Assembly: GCA_964561215.1 (NCBI GenBank)
Contig: CAZLOS010000011.1
Span: forward strand, 8,419 to 72,418
Direction: 5' to 3'
From: JAJFUV01 sp964561215
GTDB taxonomy: Bacteria > Acidobacteriota > Terriglobia > Bryobacterales > Bryobacteraceae
Length of the DNA: 64,000 nt
This document shows positions 18,368 to 26,143 of this stretch, in pieces (within the stretch, counting starts at the first letter, position 1; every line of letters begins with the position of its first letter). The position numbers were made by a program, and so were the translations under genes. The notes beneath the pieces were generated by a model, which worked only from the letters and a program-made list of their open reading frames with translations, was not told where the DNA came from and did not search any database.

Positions 18368-18687
18368 AACATACCGCCACAACAAAGCTACCGCTCAAGA
18401 TTCCCACAGGTTTTGCACATCTGTGGAAATCAACCCGGGGACGGTGGCTTGTTCGGAATCTTGGACCGTCTATGGAGGGCCAGCCCCTGCGAGTCAGCCT
18501 CACTATGTCCAACGGAAGGATAGTCTAACACACTTCCAGCGAGGTGTGTCCATCAATAACAGAACATTTTATCTCGTTATTTATCTGTATGTTGGCTAGG
18601 ATAGAAACTTTACTACTATGGTAGTAAAACAAGTTCTTTCAAATACGTTTAAGCCTTCGGAATCGCCTCCGGCTTTGCCTGACCAGC
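18368..18687. other. Candidate oriC region upstream of dnaA
   Basis: 320 nt without a credible gene. Near dnaA are three DnaA-box-like nonamers within 31 nt: ATTCCCACA (18400-18408), TTTTGCACA (18411-18419, fits TTWTNCACA) and TGTGGAAAT (18422-18430, inverse of ATTTCCACA); the last two face each other across 2 nt. An AT-rich stretch at about 18552-18605 could be an unwinding element, followed by a perfect inverted repeat at 18609-18628. The combination upstream of dnaA resembles a bacterial origin, but no box is a perfect E. coli consensus. Confidence 0.5.
18609..18628. repeat. Perfect 8-bp inverted repeat with 4-nt loop
   Basis: TTTACTAC-TATG-GTAGTAAA. It lies 59 nt beyond the stop of the leftward flavin reductase gene and at the far edge of the candidate origin. 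There is no downstream T-run on either strand, so a terminator is not clear; a protein-binding site is equally possible. Confidence 0.6.
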
Positions 18688-19227
18688 CTAGCCCACCAGA
18701 CGTGCCCCTGCGTCCGCATCGGCATAGGAAGCGACCAACTGCCCGAAGTAGTAGCGGTGGAAATTGCCACCGGGGTAGCACTCATCGCGAACCTCGGGAA
18801 TGAGCAGGTCGGGACGCATGTCACATCGATGCACGATCCGGCATTCGTAGTGAATTACACACTGCCCGATGATCGGCGGGGCCACCTCGCGGCTCTGGAC
18901 AGCATCGAGGTTCATCTCCAGGAACTTATCATGGGTGACTCCTGAAACCGTGCCGCAGTGTTTCGCAGCTTCGGCCAACTCCGCCGGTGGCACGTTGACG
19001 GTGAACTCCGGGACTTCCTCCAGCAGTTTGTAGGTGAAGCGGGTCGGCCGCACCATGACCGTGAACACCGGCCTTCCCCACATGATGCCTATGGCACCCC
19101 AGCCAATCGTCATCACGTTTGGCTTGCCCGCGCGGCCTGCCGAGACGAGAAGCAACCCGTCCTCCCGCATCCTCTGCAGAGTCTCGGAGTAGTAGTCTGT
19201 AAAACGGATTGCTTGCTTTGTCATCAT
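18688..19227 (-). CDS. Flavin reductase family protein (flavoredoxin-like)
   Basis: 179 residues of the FMN-binding split-barrel flavin reductase-like family: N-terminal substrate/FMN region GLLLVSAGRAGKPNVMTIGWG (given in two parts: GLLLVSAGRA and GKPNVMTIGWG), then VMVRPTRFTYKLL and FTVNVP, which line the flavin site in relatives. It probably reduces or carries flavin for an oxidoreductase partner that is not encoded nearby. AGGAGC precedes the tandem ATG codons. It lies 30 nt downstream of the CadC-type regulator on the same strand, suggesting a two-gene operon. Confidence 0.82.
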   Translation of the reverse strand: MMTKQAIRFTDYYSETLQRMREDGLLLVSAGRAGKPNVMTIGWGAIGIMWGRPVFTVMVRPTRFTYKLLEEVPEFTVNVPPAELAEAAKHCGTVSGVTHDKFLEMNLDAVQSREVAPPIIGQCVIHYECRIVHRCDMRPDLLIPEVRDECYPGGNFHRYYFGQLVASYADADAGARLVG

Positions 19228-19257
19228 TCGTGCTCCTGTTCCCTATTGAAGCAAATC

Positions 19258-19719
19258 CTACAGACCTGCAAAGAACCGAACCAGGATAATTGCCGCCAGG
19301 GTGGCGCCCACCACCGCTCCAACGGACAGGATTGGCCTCCATCGGAGAGACCGTTCAGGAGAGAATTGCGGATTCCCCGTGGCAGGCTCACCGCTGACCG
19401 TCCTGACCTCGACAGCCATCCGGTAACCCTTCTTCGGCACCGTCTCGACATACAAAGCTCCGCCTGGCGCCACGCCAAGCGCCTTACGTATCAGAGAAAC
19501 CGTCTGCGCCAGGTTGGCCTCCTCGACGTGCGTGTCCGGCCAGATGGATCGCATAAGGTCGGCTCTTTCCACAAGACGCCTATTCGCAGCCACCAGAGCC
19601 ACCAGCAGGTCGAATGCCTTGGGCGAAAGGTGAACCGGTTGCCCTGCATGCCAGAGACGGTGTTCGCTCGGCACCAGGATAAAAGGACCGAACTCATACG
19701 ACACGGTGGGTGTTTGCAT
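19258..19719 (-). CDS. Single-domain CadC/ToxR-type winged-helix protein with C-terminal membrane anchor
   Basis: 153 residues. Residues about 5-100 are an OmpR/PhoB-type winged helix (LSPKAFDLLVALVAANRRLV, DLMRSIWPDTHVEEANLAQT, YVETVPKKGYRM). After a short linker comes one hydrophobic helix (about 130-150) and the protein ends. Acidobacterial relatives usually carry a large C-terminal TPR or TolB-propeller sensor, which is absent here. It would therefore be a membrane-tethered DNA-binding protein with almost no periplasmic part. The stop is clean and the downstream flavin reductase leaves no room for a lost domain. Confidence 0.8.
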   Translation of the reverse strand: MQTPTVSYEFGPFILVPSEHRLWHAGQPVHLSPKAFDLLVALVAANRRLVERADLMRSIWPDTHVEEANLAQTVSLIRKALGVAPGGALYVETVPKKGYRMAVEVRTVSGEPATGNPQFSPERSLRWRPILSVGAVVGATLAAIILVRFFAGL

Positions 19720-19923
19720 AATCGGGCATCTTTAGGTTTTCGTCAACAAGACCTGACACCTTCTTGAGACGCTTTTGCCGGGTAATGCCCCTAGTATCGT
19801 GATGTGCAACTTGGTCCTGCCCAATTTCCCAGTGTTGCGTATGCATCGATTATAGGCATAGCCGCGCCGGGAGGGGAAGGCTCGAAGCGCACTTCAACGA
19901 AAGAAAGGATGGCTAGGAAGAGA

Positions 19924-20343
19924 ATGCTACGAAAAACCATGACAGTCTTTGCCGGTGTCTGCCTGCTGGCGGCAAGCACGATGTTGTCCCAGAACCACGG
20001 AGCCCTGAGAGTGAAAGTCCCCTTCCAGTTCAACCTGAAGGACGCGCAACTTCCCTCAGGGGAGTACGCGATTGAAAGAGGGCCCACTGGAGGCGTCGTG
20101 CTCACCTCTAAAAACGGCGCGATTCGCAAGGTGGTCATGGCCACCCCCATTGAATCCCCGACCACACGTCGTGACACACGCGTGATATTCCGGCGGTATG
20201 GCGACGATTACTTCCTCTCCCAGATCTGGGTGCGGTCGGAGCACTGGGGATTTGAGATACCCGTCTCAAAGGCTGAACGGGATGTGATCGCACGCAACCA
20301 GCAAGCACGCGAGATGGAGCGCGTTGCTGTCTCAGCGCAGTGA
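19924..20343 (+). CDS. Exported protein of unknown function
   Basis: About 139 residues from ATG 19924, preceded by AGGA at 5 nt; ATG 19909 would add five residues. A signal peptide (about 1-20, ending near STMLSQ) is followed by a small beta-rich domain (LRVKVPFQFNLKDAQLPSGEYAI and GFEIPVSKAERD are recognisable landmarks, quoted only in part). The pattern 'VPF-F---D--LPAGEY' recurs in short exported acidobacterial proteins of unknown role. No catalytic motif is visible. Confidence 0.7.
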   Translation: MLRKTMTVFAGVCLLAASTMLSQNHGALRVKVPFQFNLKDAQLPSGEYAIERGPTGGVVLTSKNGAIRKVVMATPIESPTTRRDTRVIFRRYGDDYFLSQIWVRSEHWGFEIPVSKAERDVIARNQQAREMERVAVSAQ

Positions 20344-20413
20344 TCGCCCGCCGCGAACCTGGTCAAATTGACAGAGGGTACGCCGCCGGGGGAGAATAGT
20401 AGCTGTTGGCAGG

Positions 20414-20489
<76 letters not shown>

Positions 20490-20495
20490 TTCTGC

Positions 20496-21458
20496 CTACC
20501 TTCCCTCGATTGAACGCTTGGCCCGGATTGCGAGCAATTCCCTTACGACGGTGTTGGTGTTGAGAGCCGTCACTCCGGCCGGCTCGCACCAGGAAGCGGG
20601 ACGGAACGGCTTCCGCATGTGTCCGAGGTAGTGGCTGTCGCTTCCCACGGTAAACTGAACGCCGCCCTCTGCCAGGGGTTTGATGTCGGCAATAAGCGCC
20701 TCGCGGCAGGCCGGGATTTTCCAGTACGCTTCCGTGTCCCAGTTCATCTCGATGTAGATGGACTGACCCTTCAGCAGCTGAATCAGTTCCTCCTGCTCAC
20801 CAGGTTGGAAGAAGCGGTACTCGGCGGCCGTGATCGTCTTCACGTCACGACCCTGCTTCTGGGCCGTTCTCTGCAAATTTTCGAAGCGCATCGGGAAGGG
20901 GTGGAACAGGATCATCGGCACGGGGTACTTCTTTTGCGCGGCCAGTAACTGCCGGGCCCGCCGGATGAGCGTCCGGCCGTTGGGCGGGGCGCCGCCGTTA
21001 TTGGGCGAAATGTGGAAGCCCAATACGTCGGCCATGCGGAGCGGCGCGTCTTCGAGACCGCTGTCCAGCTCGCGCTCCGACACCTCCCAGCCCTTGAAAA
21101 CGATCACGTCGCCGCGCCGGGCCACGTTGTCGAAATCCGTCATCAGGGCGCGATGGCCCGCCGCGCCGAGCGGATACAGTGCGAAGAACTTGCTCTTCTC
21201 GCGCCAGGCATCGTACTCAGCCTGCGACCTGCGGTACAGCTCGATGTGGTCGAGCAGAACGAAGACCTTGCGCCCGTCTTTCACCGCCAGGTCGATCCAC
21301 GTCTTCATGTCCACAGGCCGCTCCATGCCGGCGTGCAGGTGCATGTCCATCTCGTGGAGCTGGAACAACCCTTCCACCAGGCCTTGCCCGGGGACGGGTT
21401 GCGTCTGAGCCGTCGCGGCAAACGCGAGCGCGCACATCACCACAATTGACCGGATCAT
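20496..21458 (-). CDS. Exported PHP-fold metal-dependent hydrolase-like protein
   Basis: 320 residues with a signal peptide (about 1-18, ending ATAQ). PHP-like metal-binding segments appear in order: EMDMHLHAG (about 36-44), LLDHIE (about 68-73), GFHISPN, LFHPFPM, a Glu in IEMNWD and GSDSHYLG near the C-terminus. PHP domains hydrolyse phosphoesters with two or three metals; an exported version probably acts in the periplasm. It lies on the opposite strand from the tRNA and is divergent from the M55 peptidase gene with 60 nt between the starts. Confidence 0.72.
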   Translation of the reverse strand: MIRSIVVMCALAFAATAQTQPVPGQGLVEGLFQLHEMDMHLHAGMERPVDMKTWIDLAVKDGRKVFVLLDHIELYRRSQAEYDAWREKSKFFALYPLGAAGHRALMTDFDNVARRGDVIVFKGWEVSERELDSGLEDAPLRMADVLGFHISPNNGGAPPNGRTLIRRARQLLAAQKKYPVPMILFHPFPMRFENLQRTAQKQGRDVKTITAAEYRFFQPGEQEELIQLLKGQSIYIEMNWDTEAYWKIPACREALIADIKPLAEGGVQFTVGSDSHYLGHMRKPFRPASWCEPAGVTALNTNTVVRELLAIRAKRSIEGR

Positions 21459-21505
21459 AATTCTCGCATTGAAACTAACAGCATCGCGGCAGCCGGCGCA
21501 AGGTG

Positions 21506-21511
21506 TAAAAT
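21506..21511 (+). promoter_or_regulatory. -10 element, leaderless arrangement
   Basis: TAAAAT directly preceded by TG, 7 nt before the ATG at 21519; no ribosome binding site. Confidence 0.5.
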
Positions 21512-21518
21512 TGGCCGC

Positions 21519-22364
21519 ATGACCAGATTCAGCGCCGCCCTCTTACTAGCGTGCTCGCTCACGCTTTGCGCGCAGGGCAAGAAAACCATCTTTGTGATCA
21601 CGGACGCCGAAGGCGTCGCCGGCATCTGCCGCCAGGAGCAGACCAACAACAAGGACCCCGAATTGCGCCAGTTGCTCGCCGGAGAGGTGAACGCCGCGGT
21701 CCAGGGCTTTTACGACGGCGGTGCGGATGAAGTCATCGTGTGGGATGGTCACGGCGGCAGCTCGACACTTTCCGTTGCCACCATCCACCCGCGCGCCAAG
21801 CTGGTCATCGGCTACATTGGCGCCAAGTATACTTTCGACCGCCATTACACCGCCTTGGCCTTCGTCGGCCAGCACAGCAGGGCCAACACACGTAAAGGCA
21901 TCATGTCGCACAGCTACAATTCGCTGGGTATTCAAAACATGCTGCTCAACGGGAAACCGATCGGCGAAATCGAAGCAGCGACGGCGCTGGCCGGGATTTA
22001 CGACATTCCGGTGATCCTGTTGACCGGCGACAACGCCGCGACGGAGGAAATGCGGTCCATCGTTCCCAACGTGGAAACCGCCGCCGTCAAGGAAGGGTTG
22101 CAGCGTTACGCCTGCATCAGTCTTTCGGCCGAAGCCGCGCGCAGTACGATTCGGGAGGCCGCGCGCCGGTCCATGAGCAAGATCGGCCAGATACGCCCTT
22201 ACAAGATCACGGGGCCTGTTACTCTCGAGATCGAACACACCACCCGCAATTCGCTCAGTACCGACGCTGAACTGATGCCCGGAACGAAGGTGATCGACGA
22301 CCGCACCATCCAGTACTTCGGCAAGGATTTTCTGGAAGCATGGCTGCGCTACCGCTTCCGCTAG
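21519..22364 (+). CDS. Exported M55-family D-aminopeptidase (DppA-like)
   Basis: 281 residues. A signal peptide (about 1-19) precedes a DppA/M55 fold with its metal-ligand signatures: TDAEGVAGI (about 29-37, Asp and Glu ligands), WDGHGGSS (about 73-80), VGQHSRANTRKGIMSHSY (quoted landmarks; about 112-129) and a LLTGDN segment. B. subtilis DppA releases D-alanine from D-Ala-containing peptides using zinc; this exported relative could act on peptidoglycan-derived peptides or other small peptides. An alpha/beta hydrolase gene begins 6 nt after the stop. Confidence 0.85.
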   Translation: MTRFSAALLLACSLTLCAQGKKTIFVITDAEGVAGICRQEQTNNKDPELRQLLAGEVNAAVQGFYDGGADEVIVWDGHGGSSTLSVATIHPRAKLVIGYIGAKYTFDRHYTALAFVGQHSRANTRKGIMSHSYNSLGIQNMLLNGKPIGEIEAATALAGIYDIPVILLTGDNAATEEMRSIVPNVETAAVKEGLQRYACISLSAEAARSTIREAARRSMSKIGQIRPYKITGPVTLEIEHTTRNSLSTDAELMPGTKVIDDRTIQYFGKDFLEAWLRYRFR

Positions 22365-22370
22365 AGCGCC

Positions 22371-23192
22371 ATGGCGCGCATTCCGAACTATCTCGGGTTG
22401 CCGCTAATCGCCGCCGCCGGCTACGGCGCGCTCTATTGGTTCGCCAACCGTAGCATCTATTTCCCGTATGTGTACCCGCAAGGTGACTGGCAAGTACAGG
22501 CCGCCTTGGGGGCCCAGGACGTCTGGCTCGAAACCAACGACCGTGTGAAGCTTCATGCGTGGTGGATTCCCTGTGCCGGGTCGCGGCTCGCCACGCTATT
22601 CCTGCACGGCAACGCCGGCAACATCACGCACCGCGCCGCCCACGCGCGCGACATTGCGGCGGCGGGCTCGTCGCTGCTGCTGGCCGATTACCGCGGCTAC
22701 GGCAAAAGCGGTGGCCGTCCCACAGAAGCGGGCCTCTATGCGGATGCGGAAGCCGGCTTCGCGCACCTGCTGGCTCGCGGGTACAAGCCCGGCCAGATTG
22801 TCGTTCATGGCGAGTCACTGGGCAGCGCGGTGGCGGTGCATCTTGCCTCGCGCCACGCTTCGGGCGGCGTCGTGCTCGAAGCACCCTTCACTTCTGCTCG
22901 CGACGTCGCGGCGAAGCTGCTGCCGCTGATTGGGCCGCTGCTGGTTTGGAGCTACGACTCGCGAGCCAGGATCCACAGTGTCCGCGCGCCGTTGCTGATC
23001 ATCCACGGGGATCGCGACGACCTCATTCCGCTGCAAATGGGTCGCGCCCTCTTCAACGAGGCGGCCCCACCGAAGACCTTCTGGGCCGTGCCCGGAGCCG
23101 GCCACAACGACATCGTGGAAACCGCGGGTCCCGCCTACCGCGAGCGCCTGCGCGCCTTCTACAATTCCATCTCAGGTGGCAAATCGCCATGA
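22371..23192 (+). CDS. Alpha/beta hydrolase, BEM46/YfhR-like
   Basis: 273 residues. An N-terminal hydrophobic segment (about 8-24) probably anchors the protein. The catalytic triad is Ser149 in the nucleophile elbow VVHGESLGS, an Asp in IHGDRDDLIP (about residue 207-211) and His in GAGHNDI (about 244). The oxyanion region is LHGNAGN (about 78-84). Substrate unknown; likely an ester or amide. The last 4 nt (ATGA) overlap the following polysaccharide gene, so the three genes from 21519 form a translationally coupled unit. Confidence 0.85.
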   Translation: MARIPNYLGLPLIAAAGYGALYWFANRSIYFPYVYPQGDWQVQAALGAQDVWLETNDRVKLHAWWIPCAGSRLATLFLHGNAGNITHRAAHARDIAAAGSSLLLADYRGYGKSGGRPTEAGLYADAEAGFAHLLARGYKPGQIVVHGESLGSAVAVHLASRHASGGVVLEAPFTSARDVAAKLLPLIGPLLVWSYDSRARIHSVRAPLLIIHGDRDDLIPLQMGRALFNEAAPPKTFWAVPGAGHNDIVETAGPAYRERLRAFYNSISGGKSP

Positions 23193-25495
23193 AACGTCTT
23201 TGCCTGCTCCTGCTGATTTCCTCGGCCGCCCTCGCGCAAGAGGGTGTCCTCACTTTTGACAAGATTTCCAAGTATGACCGCGCGGCCGAACCAGCGTCAT
23301 TCGGCATCCCATTTCCACAAGGTGTGTTGCGCGACGCCGCGCTGCTTGAGGTAAGTGACGGCTCCAATGCGGTGCCGTCGCAGACGCGAGTCACGTCACG
23401 ATGGCCGGACGGCAGCGTGCGGTGGGCTTACGTACGCACGCTGGTGGATTTGCCGGGCAACCGCGGCAAGCAAATTACCTGGAAGGTTGCCGGGCGCGCG
23501 CGAACCCGCACGTCCGCATTGAAAGCCGAGCTTTGCGCGGACGGCTCGCTCCTGGTATCCACCGGGCCGGTCTCGGCGCGCATTCCGTCGCAGGGCTTCT
23601 TCCCGCTCACTGACGTGAAACTGAACGGCGTGGCGTTCCCTGGCCGCATGGCAGGCTTTGCGCTCCACGCTGGGGCGCGCACATGGTCCACTGCGGATGC
23701 AGGCCCGGTAAAGATCGACGTCGTCGAGCAAGGTCCTGTGGCTCTGGTAGTTCAGGTGAGCGGCAGGCACGGCTCGGAACAATCTCCCTTCGATTTCACG
23801 GCAAACCTGACCTTCTGGGCCGGCAAGCCGTATGTGGAGGTCGATTACCGCGTACTCGCCGCGAGGGGAGATAAAGAGCTGTTGATCGATAGCTGGACCT
23901 GGGAGGCCCGGACCGTCGAATCCGCCCCGCGCGTTCGCGAGGGGCACGGTCACTACGGCGTCGCCGTCAGAGAGTCGGGTCAGAAAGCTGCCTACTCGTT
24001 CGGGCTCCGCGAATTCCGTTTCGACGCCGTCGAGCACAGCATGCAGTCTTATTGGGGTGACTTCTGGGGCGACTGGGTGGGCGCGTCGAGCGCCCTGGCC
24101 GTAACACTGCGCCAGGCGCAGCAGAACTTCCCCAAAGGGATGGAGGTCACGAACAATGCGGTCACCGTCTCGCTCTATCCATCTTCCGGCGAAGCATTGC
24201 GATTCCCCCTCGGCGCGGCGAAATCCCACCAGATTCTACTGCACTTCCACGAGCCGTCGCTCCCGGTGAAAGAGATCTCAGCTCGTTCGCTGCAATTCCA
24301 GGTCCCAGATATTCCAAAGCTTGCCGCCGCCTGGTATGCCCGTGCGGGCGTGTGGGAAGATCCGGTCTTCGGCGCGCCGTCCAGCCGACGGGTTGGTGCG
24401 TTGCGCTACGATGTGCTGGACAACCGCCCCGTCGGGGTGGGCATGTGGAATTTCGGCGACGAGGTCGATTGGGGCTATACCGGCCAGGGCCGCGGCCGTG
24501 ACGACGTCGTTTGGCTCAACAACGAGTACGACCTAACGCACCAGATGTTCTTGCATTGCGCGCGCACCGGCGAACGGCGTTTCCTCGATTACGCCTTCTC
24601 GAGCGCGCGGCACTGGCGCGACGTCGATATCGCGCACGTTTCGTCGGACCCCCTTCTGCGCGGCGGGCACATCGCGCACTCGCCGCGCCACGTGACCGGC
24701 GGCGTGACCCCCTCGCACCAATGGGTGGAAGGGCTGTTCGACGCCTGGCATATGTTCGGCGACGAGAGTGCGCGCGAAGCGGCGCTCGGAATCGGCGAGA
24801 ATATCCTGCGGCACATGGCGCTTGCCCGCTACCGGGACGCGGCGCACTCGAGCACCCGCGACATGGGTTGGGCACTGCGCGCCATGCTAGCGCTTCACCG
24901 CGAGACGGGAGACGCACGCTACGCCGAGGCCGCACGCCCCATCGTCGACCTGTTCAAGCGCTGGCACGCCGAGTATCCGGGCTTGCTCTCGCCCTATACA
25001 GATCACAGCCAGGTGCGCGTCGTCTTCATGAACAGCCTGACGCTTGTGTCGCTGGCACGTTACCACAGGCGGTTCCCCGACGAGGAACTGAAGCGGGTGA
25101 TTCTCGAAGAAACCGACGATCTGATCCGCAATACGCGGAACGCCAACGGCCTGTTCTTTTACAAGGAACTTCCCTCGCTCGAATTCCAGGGCGCCACGCT
25201 GCTGGTTCTACAACTGCTCGGCGAGGCCTACCGCCTCTCGGGTGACATAAAGTACCTGGAGGCGGGCTTGCCGGAGATCGAATACTTCCTGGCCAACATG
25301 AACGGCCGCTTCGAAATCCACACCGGGGCCTCGGAAAAATTCGCTCACTCCGGCGGGGGGTACACCAGAACCTTGTTCTATCCGCCGGGCGGCAAGTTCA
25401 TTGGCGTCGCCCTCACGCCGCTCATCGAGTTTCTGGACGCAGCCAAAGCCACGCGTCTGGCCGAAAACCTGGATTGGCAGCTGAAGCTGAAGTGA
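23189..25495 (+). CDS. Exported PcRGLX/YetA-like polysaccharide-active protein
   Basis: 768 residues from the ATG overlapping the hydrolase stop; the frame is open far upstream but the signal peptide MKRLCLLLLISSAALAQ fixes this start. Residues about 20-110 resemble the first (RIFT-barrel) domain of exo-rhamnogalacturonan lyase-like proteins (FGIPFPQG, WPDGSVRWAYV). A central beta domain (about 110-360) and a long alpha/alpha toroid of the six-hairpin glycosidase type follow (HQWVEGLFDAWHMFGDES landmark at about 510). It probably depolymerises a pectin-like or other acidic polysaccharide outside the cytoplasm. Activity is not established for bacterial YetA-like members. Confidence 0.75.
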   Translation: MKRLCLLLLISSAALAQEGVLTFDKISKYDRAAEPASFGIPFPQGVLRDAALLEVSDGSNAVPSQTRVTSRWPDGSVRWAYVRTLVDLPGNRGKQITWKVAGRARTRTSALKAELCADGSLLVSTGPVSARIPSQGFFPLTDVKLNGVAFPGRMAGFALHAGARTWSTADAGPVKIDVVEQGPVALVVQVSGRHGSEQSPFDFTANLTFWAGKPYVEVDYRVLAARGDKELLIDSWTWEARTVESAPRVREGHGHYGVAVRESGQKAAYSFGLREFRFDAVEHSMQSYWGDFWGDWVGASSALAVTLRQAQQNFPKGMEVTNNAVTVSLYPSSGEALRFPLGAAKSHQILLHFHEPSLPVKEISARSLQFQVPDIPKLAAAWYARAGVWEDPVFGAPSSRRVGALRYDVLDNRPVGVGMWNFGDEVDWGYTGQGRGRDDVVWLNNEYDLTHQMFLHCARTGERRFLDYAFSSARHWRDVDIAHVSSDPLLRGGHIAHSPRHVTGGVTPSHQWVEGLFDAWHMFGDESAREAALGIGENILRHMALARYRDAAHSSTRDMGWALRAMLALHRETGDARYAEAARPIVDLFKRWHAEYPGLLSPYTDHSQVRVVFMNSLTLVSLARYHRRFPDEELKRVILEETDDLIRNTRNANGLFFYKELPSLEFQGATLLVLQLLGEAYRLSGDIKYLEAGLPEIEYFLANMNGRFEIHTGASEKFAHSGGGYTRTLFYPPGGKFIGVALTPLIEFLDAAKATRLAENLDWQLKLK

Positions 25496-25504
25496 CCAAT
25501 TGAG

Positions 25505-26143
25505 CTAATCCAATTCCTCAAGCGACACCAAGCCGCGCTTGAGGGCTTGGACGATGGCCTGCGCCCGGTTCTCCACTGCGAGCTTTGCGAGGATGCTTGC
25601 CACGTGGGTCTTCACCGTCTCCTCTCCAATCGAGAGCGTCCCGGCGATTTCCTTGTTCGCGCGTCCCAGGGCCAGTTGCCTCAGGACTTCCGTTTCACGC
25701 GGTGTCAGCTCCTCGTGCGGTTCGGCGGCTGTCAGTACCGCGCGGGCTACGGCCGGATCGATGTACGTCTTCCCGCGCGCCACCGCGCGCACCGCGGCCA
25801 GCAGCACTTCCGGTTCGGCGTCCTTGCGAACGTACCCGGCGGCGCCCGCCCGCAAGACGCCCATCATGCGCGCCTCGTCGGTCGATGCGGTGAGTGCGAT
25901 CACGCGCGTGGAGCGCGAGACCTCCACGATGCGGCGCGTGGTTTCGACGCCGTCGATGCCTCCGGCAAGCAGCAGATCCTGTAAAACGATCCGGGGTTGC
26001 CACTCGCCGAGGTGCTCGAGTAACTCCTCGCCGGAGGATGCGATGCCGATTACTTCGAGATCCTCGAAGGATTCCAGGTACGCTTTCAAACTGCGCGCCA
26101 CCACGCGGTGGTCGTCCACGATGACGATAGTTGTCCTGTTCAT
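25505..26143 (-). CDS. NarL/FixJ-family response regulator
   Basis: 212 residues from the ATG at 26143, where ATGA overlaps the kinase stop. The receiver domain has VDDH (about 9-12), the phosphoacceptor Asp56 (RIVLQDLLLAGG) and Lys in YVRKDA; the C-terminal LuxR-type helix-turn-helix reads TPRETEVLRQLALGRANKEIA then IGEETVKTHV. It is the output of the transmembrane kinase encoded immediately upstream and translationally coupled to it. Confidence 0.92.
   Translation of the reverse strand: MNRTTIVIVDDHRVVARSLKAYLESFEDLEVIGIASSGEELLEHLGEWQPRIVLQDLLLAGGIDGVETTRRIVEVSRSTRVIALTASTDEARMMGVLRAGAAGYVRKDAEPEVLLAAVRAVARGKTYIDPAVARAVLTAAEPHEELTPRETEVLRQLALGRANKEIAGTLSIGEETVKTHVASILAKLAVENRAQAIVQALKRGLVSLEELD

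Noticed and set aside
15694..19000. Horizontal transfer suggested by the lower GC of dnaA-dnaN and the adjoining gap
   Set aside because: These are core replication genes in conserved order; no integrase, repeats or tRNA-associated junction mark an island.
22559..23188. N-terminal extension of the PcRGLX-like gene
   Set aside because: This stretch lies out of frame inside the alpha/beta hydrolase gene; the signal peptide at 23189 marks the real start.
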